Part shown: piece by piece, positions 1 to 8,177 of the stretch
Position numbering within the stretch: position 1 is the first letter of the stretch
How the letters are laid out: each line of letters begins with the position of its first letter
Assembly: GCA_910579735.1 (NCBI GenBank)
Contig: CAJTUZ010000024.1
Coordinates: 1-38,104 of the forward strand
Source of the DNA: an uncultured Lachnospiraceae bacterium
GTDB taxonomy: Bacteria; Bacillota; Clostridia; Lachnospirales; Lachnospiraceae
Reading direction: 5' to 3'
DNA: 38,104 bases
Made by a program: the position numbers and the translations under genes
Notes under the pieces: model-generated
Seen by the model: only the letters and a program-made list of their open reading frames with translations
Told to the model about the DNA's origin: nothing
The model's database searches: none

Positions 1-37
1 CTTCAAATACCGCAAACCCTTGATTTTACTGGACTTT

Positions 38-1537
38 TTAATCGACTGTTCGCATTGTAGGGAAAAGCAGCACGTCCCTTATGGCCGGCGAATTGGTCAA
101 TAACATCACCAGTCTGTCAATTCCATAGCCGATGCCTCCCGTCGGCGGCATACCGATCTCCAGCGCATTCAGGAAATCTTCGTCCGTATGGTTCGCTTCC
201 TCGTCTCCGGCCGCAAAAGCTTCTTCCTGTGCCTTGAAACGCTCTCTCTGATCGAGCGGATCGTTTAATTCCGAATAGGCATTGCACATCTCACGGCAGG
301 TAATAAACAGCTCAAACCGCTCTACATATTCCGGGTTGTCCGGTTTTTTCTTTGTCAGCGGGGAGATCTCCACCGGATGATCAAGAATAAACGTCGGCTG
401 TACCAGATGCTCCTCCACGAATTCCTCAAAGAACAGATTTAAGATATCGCCCTTTTTATGCCGTTCTTCATAATGAACTTCTTTTTCGTCTGCAATCCGC
501 TTCGCCTCCGCAGTATCTTTGATGGTGTCAAAATCCACGCCTGCATATTTTTTAACAGCCTCTACCATGGTCATTCTGGCAAAAGGCTTTCCTAAGTCAA
601 TCTCTGCGTCTCCATACGGAATCAGCGTCGTTCCGCATACTTCCTCAGCCACATGGCGGAACATGTTTTCGGTCAGTTCCATCATGCCGTTATAGTCCGT
701 GTAAGCCTGGTACAACTCCATCAGGGTAAATTCCGGGTTATGTCTCGTATCAAGTCCTTCGTTGCGGAAAACCCGTCCGATCTCGTAGACTCTTTCCATA
801 CCGCCCACGATCAGTCTCTTTAAGTACAGTTCCAAAGAAATACGCAGTTTTACGTCTTCGTCAAGCGCATTATAGTGCGTCTCAAAAGGTCTGGCTGCCG
901 CGCCGCCCGCATTGGATACGAGCATAGGCGTCTCTACTTCCAGAAAACCCTGTCCATCCAGATAACGTCTTATCGCGCTGATGATCTTGGAGCGCATGAC
1001 GAATGTCTTTTTCACTTCCTCATTCATGATCAGATCCGTATATCTTTGGCGGTAACGGATATCCGTATTGACGAGTCCGTGATATTTCTCCGGAAGGATC
1101 TGCAAGATTTTTGACAGCAGTGTCACTTTTGCCGCATGTATGGAAATCTCGCCTGTCTTGGTCTTGAATACTTCGCCTTCGATACCTACGATATCGCCGA
1201 CATCATATTTCTTAAAATCGGCATAGGATTCTTCCCCGATACTGTCTCTTGCCACATAAGACTGAATATTGCCCTCCAGATCCTGTACATTGCAAAAAGA
1301 AGCCTTTCCCATGACGCGTTTAGACATAATACGTCCGGCAATTGATACGTTTTTGCCTTCAAGCGCCTCAAAATTGTCTTTAATTTCCGCGCTGTGATGT
1401 GTTACGTCATATTTGGTAATGACAAAAGGGTCTTTCCCGCTCTCCTGCAAAGCGGCAAGTTTCTCACGCCTTACTTTCAAAAGCTGATGAATATCCTCTA
1501 TCTGCTGCCCGTTTTCCTGATTCTGCCGTTGCGCCAT
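38..1537 (-). CDS. lysS: Lysine--tRNA ligase, class II
   Basis: Cytoplasmic enzyme that charges tRNA-Lys with lysine using ATP. The protein (499 residues from this start) has an N-terminal OB-fold anticodon-binding domain (about 50-165) followed by a class II catalytic domain. Motif 1 lies around YRQRYTDLIMN, motif 2 is FRNEGLDTRHNPEFT, and motif 3 is the C-terminal GIGYGIDRLVMLL. Length fits bacterial LysS. The frame extends upstream to a GTG at 1576, but the ATG at 1537 has an AAGGA nine bases before it and is preferred. It is the last gene of a minus-strand series and follows greA by 85 bases, an order common in Firmicutes. I am confident of the function. Confidence 0.97.
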   Translation of the reverse strand: MAQRQNQENGQQIEDIHQLLKVRREKLAALQESGKDPFVITKYDVTHHSAEIKDNFEALEGKNVSIAGRIMSKRVMGKASFCNVQDLEGNIQSYVARDSIGEESYADFKKYDVGDIVGIEGEVFKTKTGEISIHAAKVTLLSKILQILPEKYHGLVNTDIRYRQRYTDLIMNEEVKKTFVMRSKIISAIRRYLDGQGFLEVETPMLVSNAGGAAARPFETHYNALDEDVKLRISLELYLKRLIVGGMERVYEIGRVFRNEGLDTRHNPEFTLMELYQAYTDYNGMMELTENMFRHVAEEVCGTTLIPYGDAEIDLGKPFARMTMVEAVKKYAGVDFDTIKDTAEAKRIADEKEVHYEERHKKGDILNLFFEEFVEEHLVQPTFILDHPVEISPLTKKKPDNPEYVERFELFITCREMCNAYSELNDPLDQRERFKAQEEAFAAGDEEANHTDEDFLNALEIGMPPTGGIGYGIDRLVMLLTNSPAIRDVLLFPTMRTVD

Positions 1538-1622
1538 CTTCACTGTTCCTTTCTTTTCCTGTTTTCTTCCTGTCACAGCATCCTGCTGACACTGTTGTCA
1601 TTATTTGTGATAACTCAGTAAA

Positions 1623-2105
1623 TTAATTGGATCTTTGTATGGAGATTACTTTGTACTGTAAGACGCCTGCCTGCGTCTCTACCTGTACCACATCACCGAC
1701 TTTGCTTCCCATCAGCGCTTTACCCACCGGCGATTCGTTGGAAATCTTACCTTTTAAGCTGTTGGCTTCGGTAGAACCTACGATCTTGTATTCCAATTCT
1801 TCCGCATATTCCATATCCAGAATAGTCACCTGACAGCCGATATTGATCTTATCCAGATCGACCTCATCCTCTACGACAACTTCTGCATTTTTCAGGATTT
1901 TCTCAAGTTCGTCGATTCTGGCTTCAATGTCACGCTGCTCGTCTTTGGCTGCGTCATACTCTGCGTTCTCCGAAAGATCTCCCTGCTCTCTTGCTTCTTT
2001 GATCTTCTGTGCAACTTCCTGACGTTTTACAACCTTCAGTTCGTGTAATTCATCTTCATATTTTCTCAGACCCTCATAGGTTAAGATATTCTTTTTCTCT
2101 TCCAT
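1623..2105 (-). CDS. greA: Transcription elongation factor GreA
   Basis: Binds the RNA polymerase secondary channel and stimulates cleavage of backtracked transcripts. At 160 residues it has the family's length and layout. An N-terminal antiparallel coiled coil (about 10-80) contains the acidic tip segment REQGDLSENAEYDAAKDEQ typical of GreA. A C-terminal FKBP-like domain follows, with a conserved ISNESPVGKALMG segment. The ATG has an AAAGGG ribosome site. It lies between an unknown gene and lysS. The greA-lysS pairing and the acidic tip make the call firm. Confidence 0.97.
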   Translation of the reverse strand: MEEKKNILTYEGLRKYEDELHELKVVKRQEVAQKIKEAREQGDLSENAEYDAAKDEQRDIEARIDELEKILKNAEVVVEDEVDLDKINIGCQVTILDMEYAEELEYKIVGSTEANSLKGKISNESPVGKALMGSKVGDVVQVETQAGVLQYKVISIQRSN

Positions 2106-2175
2106 GACAATTCGCCCTTTCCTGTCTATGTTTTATTCTTTTTTCTCCTGTAATGTCATCCGATGTCTAATTAAC

Positions 2176-3003
2176 TTAATTATCATAACCACTTTTTACC
2201 ATAGTGTCAAGGTATTTGCGCGGAGATAAGTAGGAAATTTCAATATATTTCCGTCTGAATAATGATTCTTTCTTTTCGTCGGAAACGATATCAAGATAAA
2301 CGTCTCCTTTCCTTAACGCGCTGTATGGAAGAGTGCCCGGATACCCGAAATCCATAAAAAGAACCGGATCATGTCCGCATTCTATCGTGCCGCGTTTCAA
2401 TACGGAACCTTTTTTGCACTGTATCTGGCTGACAAGACCATATTCATAGTAAAGCTCCTCCGCATCATTCATGACCGCCTCTTCGAAATGCTCTGCCTCG
2501 TTTGTGTCACATAGAATCAACAATCGGTTGATCCATGCAAAATATGGCTGCATGAGATCCATAAACTGCCGCATCTGTTCTTCCGGGAAAAAAAGTTCTC
2601 CAAACATCAGCACGACCGATGACGGAGCGCCCTGCGTCCGTCCATGCGGCCTGCCGAAGACTTCTTTTAGAAACCTTGCCGTGATAGATCGGAACACCTG
2701 TGAAAATGCGGAAAGTGTATCCGGTCTGCCGAGCAAAAGCAGTACTTCCCGGTGCAGTATGATCTGTGCATCTGCCAGATGTTCCTCATATTTTCCTGCT
2801 GCCTCCCGCATCAGCTGCAGAAGTGTTTCCTGCTTCCAGCCTTTGTAAACAGGCGGAATGATCACGGTTATCAGTGTCATGTCCTCTTTTTGCATAACAA
2901 AGGAGGGCAGGGTGATCTTTTGCCAGAAATGCGGTTTTAACATGCGCGCGCCGCCCGATACGGACGTCTCGCTGACATAATAGAGTATTGTTTCGTTTCC
3001 CAT
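2176..3003 (-). CDS. Conserved-looking protein of unknown function
   Basis: A 275-residue soluble-looking protein that I do not recognise. It has no signal peptide, no clear membrane segment and no catalytic motif I can name. Visible features are a hydrophobic strand-like segment (MTLITVIIPPVYKGW), a central stretch SSVVLMFGELFFPEEQM followed by a hydrophobic RLLILCD, and a basic C-terminus (RRKYIEISYLSPRKYL). The alternating strands and helices suggest an alpha/beta fold, which is inference only. The gene starts 13 bases after dusB stops, with a weak ribosome site, so it is probably read from the dusB transcript and coupled to it. It ends in a TAATTAA-C-TTAATTA palindrome (2168-2182) just before greA. 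Reading frame and context support a real gene. Its role is open. Confidence 0.85.
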   Translation of the reverse strand: MGNETILYYVSETSVSGGARMLKPHFWQKITLPSFVMQKEDMTLITVIIPPVYKGWKQETLLQLMREAAGKYEEHLADAQIILHREVLLLLGRPDTLSAFSQVFRSITARFLKEVFGRPHGRTQGAPSSVVLMFGELFFPEEQMRQFMDLMQPYFAWINRLLILCDTNEAEHFEEAVMNDAEELYYEYGLVSQIQCKKGSVLKRGTIECGHDPVLFMDFGYPGTLPYSALRKGDVYLDIVSDEKKESLFRRKYIEISYLSPRKYLDTMVKSGYDN

Positions 3004-3016
3004 ATGAGAATATACG

Positions 3017-3976
3017 CTACATCTGCTCTATTAATTCCTCCAATGCCGCAAAATTTTCCATGGCATTGACCCGTTCTCTCACCCGGGCAGAATGCGGCAT
3101 GCCGGCGGTATACCATGAGATATGTTTACGCATCTCGCGGATTCCGGTATATTCTCCCTTGTACTGCATCTGCAGCCTTGCATGACGAAGCATGATCTCC
3201 TTACGCTCTTTTATCGTCTCAGGCGGCAGATCACTGCCGTCTTCCAGATATGCGGCTACCTTTTTAAAAAGCCAGGGATTTCCTCTGGCTGCACGACCGA
3301 TCATAATACCGTCACATCCGGTATCGTGCAGCATCTTCTCCGCGCTCTTCCCATCCGTCACATCTCCGTTGCCGATCACGGGAATGGATACGGCATCTTT
3401 TACTTTCGCGATAATCTCCCAATCCGCCTCTCCTGCATAAAATGCTTCTCTCGTCCTGCCGTGTACCGCTACGGCCGCAGCGCCGGAATCTTCGATGATC
3501 TTCGCCATTTCCACGGCATTGATATGGTCTTTGTCAAAGCCGCTGCGGATCTTCACCGTGACCGGTTTGCGGATTGCCCTTACTACCGCAGACACGATCT
3601 CTCCCGCCAGCTTCGGATTTTTCATCAGTGCAGAGCCCTCGCCGTTATTAACGATCTTGGGCACGGGACACCCCATGTTCAGATCCAGTATGGAAAAAGG
3701 CCGTTCCTCTATCTGTTTGGCCATTTCGCTGATAATTCCGGCATCTGAGCCGAATAACTGCAAAGATACCGGACCTTCTTCCGGATGGATCGTCAACAGA
3801 GATTCCGTGTTTTTGTTCTTATATAAAATGGCCTTGGCGCTGACCATTTCCATGCAGACAAGACCCGCTCCCTGTTCTTTGCAGAGCAAACGAAATGGCA
3901 GGTCCGTTACGCCTGCCATCGGAGCCAGAATGATATTGTTGTCTAATGTCAGATTGCCTATCGTGAGCTTTCCCAT
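3017..3976 (-). CDS. dusB: tRNA-dihydrouridine synthase, DusB type
   Basis: FMN enzyme that reduces specific uridines in tRNA to dihydrouridine using NADPH. The 319 residues form the expected TIM barrel plus C-terminal helical domain. The N-terminal LAPMAGVTDLPFR is the FMN-binding start of the family. LNMGCPVPKIVNNGEGSALM carries the conserved catalytic cysteine, and VHGRTREAFYAG and IGNGDV are further signature segments. The start has AAGGAA upstream. It lies 45 bases after a small unknown gene and 13 bases before another. The exact DUS subfamily (DusB versus a Firmicutes Dus1-3) rests on overall similarity, so the symbol is slightly less certain than the function. Confidence 0.94.
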   Translation of the reverse strand: MGKLTIGNLTLDNNIILAPMAGVTDLPFRLLCKEQGAGLVCMEMVSAKAILYKNKNTESLLTIHPEEGPVSLQLFGSDAGIISEMAKQIEERPFSILDLNMGCPVPKIVNNGEGSALMKNPKLAGEIVSAVVRAIRKPVTVKIRSGFDKDHINAVEMAKIIEDSGAAAVAVHGRTREAFYAGEADWEIIAKVKDAVSIPVIGNGDVTDGKSAEKMLHDTGCDGIMIGRAARGNPWLFKKVAAYLEDGSDLPPETIKERKEIMLRHARLQMQYKGEYTGIREMRKHISWYTAGMPHSARVRERVNAMENFAALEELIEQM

Positions 3977-4021
3977 TCCGTACCGTTCCTTCCTCTTCTG
4001 CGGTCCGCATTCTCCCGCCGC

Positions 4022-4369
4022 TCATTCGTCCTCTTCATCCAGAATATTTTCATGCAAAATAAATACCCGATAATAAAGGCTGAGAGATTCCAGCATTTCC
4101 TGCCTGTTTCTTCGTATCTCCCGCACCATAAGTCCGCTGCTTATCTCATCATATAAATAATCGTCCTCCGCGGTATCCGTTTCCAAAGAAATACTGCCAT
4201 TTTCCTCGAATACGATCGTAAAAATACCGCCCACCTCTTCCGTAAAAAGAACACAGATAATATGCAGTTCTTCCTTGATAGAATCCGGAATCCCTGCAAA
4301 TTTTTCATTAAAATAATATTTCCGCTCATAGGCATTGGCGCCGCAGAGCACGATACGCCCGTCTTCCAT
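4022..4369 (-). CDS. Small protein of unknown function, possibly DUF6145-like
   Basis: A 115-residue acidic protein with no signal peptide or membrane segment. It begins with MEDGRIVLCGANAYERKYY. A pair of beta-rich segments follows (LHIICVLFTEEVGGIFTIVFEENGSISLET), then a helical C-terminus (MVREIRRNRQEMLESLSLYYRVF) and a very acidic end. The gene lies between birA and dusB, in an arrangement I associate with Lachnospiraceae. The resemblance to DUF6145 is from memory and needs a profile search. The reading frame is clean and the spacing operon-like, so it is likely a real gene. Its function is unknown. Confidence 0.8.
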   Translation of the reverse strand: MEDGRIVLCGANAYERKYYFNEKFAGIPDSIKEELHIICVLFTEEVGGIFTIVFEENGSISLETDTAEDDYLYDEISSGLMVREIRRNRQEMLESLSLYYRVFILHENILDEEDE

Positions 4370-4464
4370 GCTTTAAGACCAGTCCTTCCTCTCTTTAACT
4401 GTGCACTTATCAGATCATTCCGCAATCCGTGGCACATCAGGAAAGCGCCAAATGACCGATACAT

Positions 4465-5466
4465 CTATGGCGCATACCCATACAATCCTCTGACCGACAC
4501 TTCTCCGGCATAAACCGGAACCACCCGGCCATCTTCTTTTTCCACCAAAAGCTCTCCGGCCGCATTGATGCCTCTGGCAATTCCTGTATATTCGCCCTTC
4601 GGATCCAGTACTTTTACTTCTGTATTCAAATTCAACAGCCTTTTTTCATATTTATCCATCAAACATGACAGATCAAGTGTTTCGACAAATGTGTCATAAT
4701 TTTTTTCAAAATGCGCCAACACACGCTCTAAAATTTCCGCTCTGGAAAGCCGCATGCCGGACTCAATCCGCAGCGACGTGGCCATTTGTCTGATCACTTC
4801 CGGGAATTCTTCCGGCGACGCATTATTGACATTGATCCCAACTCCGATCACGACGTACTGTATATAATCAGACTCGGTATTCAGCTCCGTCAGGATCCCG
4901 CAGATCTTTTTCCCGTTCACTACGATATCATTCGGCCACTTAATGCCGCATCGCAGTCCTGTTGCTTCGGCAACGGCATCCGCAACGGAAAGCGCCATAA
5001 CAAGCGTCAGCATGGAAGCCTTATCCGGCGGAAAATCCGGTTTTAATATGATCGTCATATAAATAGCGCTTCCTTCCGGAGACTGCCACATCTTTCCCCG
5101 TCTGCCTTTCCCGGCTGTCTGCATATTGGCGACAACGGTCGTACCGTGAGGATCGCCTGTTTCCGCATACCGCTTGGCATCGGTATTCGTTGAACCGGTC
5201 ACAGGCAGATAATGCAGCGTTCGTCCCGCCCATCCGGTGGAAAGCCTGCTTAAAATCTCGCTTGCCGAAAGCACGTCAGGACTTTCCAGCAGGCGGTATC
5301 CTTTCCGTGAAACGGCTTCGATCAGGTACCCTTCTTCTTTCAATTGATTAATCGCTTTCCACACGGCCGTCCTGGAAACGCCGAACTGTGCACAAAGCTG
5401 CTCTCCCGACACATATTCCCCGCTCTGACGAAGCATTGCCAAAATATCTGATTTATCGGTTTTCAT
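4465..5466 (-). CDS. birA: Biotin--protein ligase with N-terminal DNA-binding domain
   Basis: Attaches biotin to the carboxyl carrier protein of biotin enzymes through biotinyl-AMP. The N-terminal winged-helix domain (about 1-60, with FGVSRTAVWKAINQLKEEGY) shows it is the bifunctional repressor type. The catalytic domain has GSTNTDAKR and the ATP/biotin-binding loop AGKGRRGKMWQSPEGS, then KWPNDIVV and GVGINVN, and ends in an SH3-like C-terminal domain. The frame opens further upstream at a GTG (5514). The ATG at 5466 is chosen because it starts directly at the helix-turn-helix domain and has GGAAAGG 13 bases before it. An alternative ATG at 5478 has the ribosome site too close. No canonical BirA operator was seen nearby. 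Confidence 0.95.
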   Translation of the reverse strand: MKTDKSDILAMLRQSGEYVSGEQLCAQFGVSRTAVWKAINQLKEEGYLIEAVSRKGYRLLESPDVLSASEILSRLSTGWAGRTLHYLPVTGSTNTDAKRYAETGDPHGTTVVANMQTAGKGRRGKMWQSPEGSAIYMTIILKPDFPPDKASMLTLVMALSVADAVAEATGLRCGIKWPNDIVVNGKKICGILTELNTESDYIQYVVIGVGINVNNASPEEFPEVIRQMATSLRIESGMRLSRAEILERVLAHFEKNYDTFVETLDLSCLMDKYEKRLLNLNTEVKVLDPKGEYTGIARGINAAGELLVEKEDGRVVPVYAGEVSVRGLYGYAP

Positions 5467-5522
5467 ACTAATAACCATGCCTTTCCGTAACCTGCGAATT
5501 TGGGCCACAGACACAAATTTGC

Positions 5523-5545
5523 GTGTAAAAATTTATTTTTCACAC
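5523..5545. promoter_or_regulatory. AT-rich near-palindrome upstream of birA
   Basis: GTGTAAAAAT (5523-5532) and ATTTTTCACAC (5535-5545) form an inverted repeat with one extra base in the right arm. It lies about 57 bases before the preferred birA start. A TTGACA is present just upstream on the minus strand, so the repeat would overlap a birA promoter. It could be an operator or simply an AT-rich hairpin. It does not match the usual BirA box. Confidence 0.35.
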
Positions 5546-5576
5546 TAACCTCCGTGTCAAAGCTGCCCATTGTGAT

Positions 5577-5619
5577 GACTGCGCGGAAAATCCGCAGGGA
5601 CGATTTCCCGTCTGCAGTC
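5577..5619 (-). other. Branched RNA structure at the argF 3' end
   Basis: On the minus strand, GACTGC and GCAGTC close a structure holding two small hairpins, GGGA-AATCG-TCCC and GCGG-ATTTT-CCGC. The first arm includes the argF stop codon. There is no T tract after it, so it is not a standard terminator. It may protect or process the argF 3' end. This is a fold by eye. Confidence 0.35.
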
Positions 5620-6610
5620 AGGGCATACCAAGCGTAACTGCCATGACGGCTTTGATCGTGTGCATACGGTTCTCCGCTTCATCAAATACAATAGACTGCG
5701 CGGATTCAAAGACCTCGTCCGTAACTTCCATTTCCTGCATGCCGAACTTCTCTCCGACCTCTTTGCCGATCCTGGTATGCAGATCATGAAAAGCAGGCAG
5801 GCAGTGCATGAAGACAGCCTTTTCTCCTGCATTCTCCATAACCTCCCGCGTCACTTTATACGGTTCCAGATCATGAATACGGCTCTTCCAGACTTCATCC
5901 GGCTCTCCCATGGAAACCCACACATCCGTATAGATAACATCCACGTCTTTCGTGCCTTCTTCCACGCTCTGCGTCAGACGGATGCTGCCGCCTGTCTGCG
6001 CCGCAATTTTCTCGCATTCCGCCACCAGGTCTTTCTCCGGAAAATAGTCTTTTGTCGTACATGCCGTAAAATGCATACCCATCTTGGCGCATGCCGCCAT
6101 CAGAGAATTGCCCATATTGTAACGCGCATCTCCCATATATGTCAGTTTTATCCCCTGCAGATATCCGAAATGTTCTCTGATCGTCAAAAGATCGGCTAAC
6201 ATCTGCGTCGGATGAAATTCGTTGGTCAGGCCGTTCCACACCGGCACACCCGCATATCTGGCAAGCTCTTCTACAATGCTCTGTTCAAATCCGCGGTACT
6301 CGATCCCTTCATACATCCGTCCAAGAACTCTGGCCGTATCCGCAATGCTCTCCTTTTTCCCGATCTGCGATCCGGCGGGATCAAGATAGGTCGTTCCCAT
6401 TCCAAGATCATGCGCCGCCACTTCAAAAGAACAGCGTGTCCTTGTACTCGTCTTTTCGAATATAAGCGCCACGTTCTTTCCACGGTGAAAATCCATCGGA
6501 ATTCCCTTCTTTTTCTTATCTTTAAAGTCCGCTGCCACATCCAGCATATATGTAATTTCCTCCGGCGTAAAATCCAGAATTTTCAGAAAATTTCTTCCTT
6601 TCAGATCCAT
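5618..6610 (-). CDS. argF: Ornithine carbamoyltransferase
   Basis: Forms citrulline from ornithine and carbamoyl phosphate in arginine synthesis; it could run in reverse in an arginine deiminase pathway. The 330-residue protein has the carbamoyl-phosphate motif STRTR (residues 55-59) and HPTQMLADLLTI. The ornithine-loop region is DVWVSMGEPDEVW, and HCLPAFHD carries the catalytic cysteine. GAGGAG lies nine bases before the ATG. No arc genes and no other arg genes are in the window, so context does not decide between the anabolic (argF) and catabolic (arcB) form. argF is used as the default name. It is followed by birA. Confidence 0.95.
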   Translation of the reverse strand: MDLKGRNFLKILDFTPEEITYMLDVAADFKDKKKKGIPMDFHRGKNVALIFEKTSTRTRCSFEVAAHDLGMGTTYLDPAGSQIGKKESIADTARVLGRMYEGIEYRGFEQSIVEELARYAGVPVWNGLTNEFHPTQMLADLLTIREHFGYLQGIKLTYMGDARYNMGNSLMAACAKMGMHFTACTTKDYFPEKDLVAECEKIAAQTGGSIRLTQSVEEGTKDVDVIYTDVWVSMGEPDEVWKSRIHDLEPYKVTREVMENAGEKAVFMHCLPAFHDLHTRIGKEVGEKFGMQEMEVTDEVFESAQSIVFDEAENRMHTIKAVMAVTLGMP

Positions 6611-6650
6611 CTGCGTAATCTCCTCTCATAAGCTCTGTCAAATCCCAGAA

Positions 6651-6680
6651 TAGGACGGTCCTTCAAAAAGAACCGTCCTA
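6651..6680. terminator. Hairpin between the SPFH gene and argF
   Basis: TAGGACGGT and ACCGTCCTA form a stem around an A-rich loop (T-rich when read on the minus strand). It sits about 50 bases after the SPFH gene and 40 before argF. No T tract follows on either strand, so it is at best a weak terminator. It could instead be an argF leader structure. Confidence 0.45.
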
Positions 6681-6729
6681 CCCGCAATCGATATCCGATA
6701 AACTTTATCTGTTTTCCATATCGAATCTC

Positions 6730-7650
6730 TTAATTTACAATCTCCTTCACAGATGACACAAGTCCTGCAATTCCCTGAATCTCGGAGGGAATAATAATCT
6801 TTGTCGCCTTGCCGTCTGCCGCTTTTTCGAATGCTTCCAGGCTTTTGATCTTCAGCACCGCTTCATCTGCTCCTGCCTCGCGGATCATACGGATACCGTC
6901 TGCAGTAGCCTGCTGTACTTTGAGGATCGCTGCCGCTTCACCTTCCGCCTCACGGATCATCTTCTCCTTCTGTGCTTCCGCACGGAGAATTGCGGACTGT
7001 TTCTCTGCTTCTGCTTCAAGAATTGCGGATTCTTTCTTACCTTCCGCAACCAGGACTGTAGACTTCTTCTCACCTTCCGCACGAAGGATCGCTTCACGGC
7101 GTTCACGTTCCGCTTTCATCTGTTTCTCCATAGCATCCTGAATCGCTGCCGGAGGAATGATATTCTTTAATTCTACTCTGTTTACTTTGATACCCCACGG
7201 GTCTGTTGCAATATCTAATGACGCTCTCATCTTCGTATTGATAACCTCTCTGGATGTCAGCGTCTGGTCAAGTTCCATCTCACCGATGATATTTCGAAGC
7301 GTCGTCGCCGTCAGATTCTCGATTGCCATGATCGGGTTTTCAACACCGTATGCGAACAGCTTCGGATCCGTGATCTGGAAAAATACGACCGTATCGATCC
7401 TCATTGTTACGTTATCTTTCGTGATAACGGGCTGCGGTGCAAAATCCACTACCTGCTCTTTTAAGATAACGCGCTTAGCCACCTTATCTACAAAAGGCAT
7501 CTTAAAATGCACACCCACCGGCCATGTCTGCTGATACGCTCCCAGACGTTCCACAACATATGCATAAGCCTGCGGAACGATCTTAATGCAGGATGCCAGT
7601 AAGGCGATCAAAAGAATCAGCACTACCAAGATAAAATAAAGTCCACCCAT
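6730..7650 (-). CDS. SPFH/Band 7 membrane protein (stomatin/QmcA-like)
   Basis: A membrane-anchored scaffold protein of the SPFH family, thought to organise membrane microdomains. The N-terminus is one strongly hydrophobic helix (about 4-25). The SPFH domain (about 27-200) includes AYVVERLGAYQQTWPVGVHF, TKDNVTMRIDTVVFFQI and the segment IIGEMELDQTLTSREVINTKM. A long coiled coil of AEGEKK-type and AEAEKQ-type repeats (about 190-250) leads to the C-terminal domain ending in GLVSSVKEIVN. The gene starts seven bases after the NfeD gene ends, so the two are co-transcribed. NfeD/SPFH pairing is a known association and supports both calls. The precise role is not known. Confidence 0.92.
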   Translation of the reverse strand: MGGLYFILVVLILLIALLASCIKIVPQAYAYVVERLGAYQQTWPVGVHFKMPFVDKVAKRVILKEQVVDFAPQPVITKDNVTMRIDTVVFFQITDPKLFAYGVENPIMAIENLTATTLRNIIGEMELDQTLTSREVINTKMRASLDIATDPWGIKVNRVELKNIIPPAAIQDAMEKQMKAERERREAILRAEGEKKSTVLVAEGKKESAILEAEAEKQSAILRAEAQKEKMIREAEGEAAAILKVQQATADGIRMIREAGADEAVLKIKSLEAFEKAADGKATKIIIPSEIQGIAGLVSSVKEIVN

Positions 7651-7657
7651 CTCTTCT

Positions 7658-8113
7658 TTAACCCTCTTTTCTTTCTTCTACAATTAGTTTTACGCCATCG
7701 ACCCCCAATACCGTAACGACTGCCCCTACCGGTATGACTATGCTATGATAGCTGCTTCTTGCAGACCATTCCATGCCACCCGTATTGACCTGTCCGATGC
7801 CTTCGATATTGTTGATCTCACTGATAACAATCGCCTGTCTGCCGACCATACTTTCCACATTCGTCCGAATCCTGTCTCTGTTAAAGTATTTGACCGCCAC
7901 AGGCCTTGTAAAGAACAGTAAAAGCGCCGATACTGCCAAAAATACCAGTATCTGCAAGGCAAGCGGTGTTCCCGGTATGGATATGCATGCCGCCACAAGA
8001 GCGCCGCCCGCAAACCATATCGTCGTAAGTCCCATTGTGACAAGTTCGATCACCACCAGTATGACCAGAATAACCAGCCATAATACTGTCATATTCATAT
8101 CTGTTATCGCCAT
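7658..8113 (-). CDS. NfeD-like membrane protein
   Basis: Short NfeD family protein, the usual partner of SPFH proteins. The 151 residues have two or three closely spaced membrane helices (about 6-75: VLWLVILVILVVIELVTMG and LQILVFLAVSALLLFF). A C-terminal OB-fold domain follows, with VGRQAIVISEINNIEGIGQVN, GMEWSARS and VGAVVTVLGVDGVKLIVE. The ATG at 8113 has GGGAG eight bases before it. The frame extends to a TTG at 8134, which I consider less likely. The gene is the first of a two-gene unit with the SPFH gene, under the promoter at 8137-8165. Confidence 0.9.
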   Translation of the reverse strand: MAITDMNMTVLWLVILVILVVIELVTMGLTTIWFAGGALVAACISIPGTPLALQILVFLAVSALLLFFTRPVAVKYFNRDRIRTNVESMVGRQAIVISEINNIEGIGQVNTGGMEWSARSSYHSIVIPVGAVVTVLGVDGVKLIVEERKEG

Positions 8114-8136
8114 CACTCTCACTCCCTTTCCCAAAT

Positions 8137-8165
8137 ATTTTACTATATTATGAGTCCGGTGTCAA
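8137..8165 (-). promoter_or_regulatory. Promoter of the NfeD-SPFH unit
   Basis: Minus-strand TTGACA (8160-8165), a 17-base spacer and TAAAAT (8137-8142), just upstream of the NfeD ribosome site. Hexamers and spacing fit a housekeeping sigma-A promoter. The start site would fall very close to the ribosome site, giving a short leader. Confidence 0.65.
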
Positions 8166-8177
8166 AAAAAGATATAT

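Noticed and set aside
3122..3748. A 208-codon plus-strand frame
   Set aside because: Antisense to dusB and without any domain or ribosome site.
5467..5617. A canonical BirA operator
   Set aside because: No TTGTAAACC / GGTTTACAA-type half-sites are present; the palindrome there is different and is listed only as a possible site.
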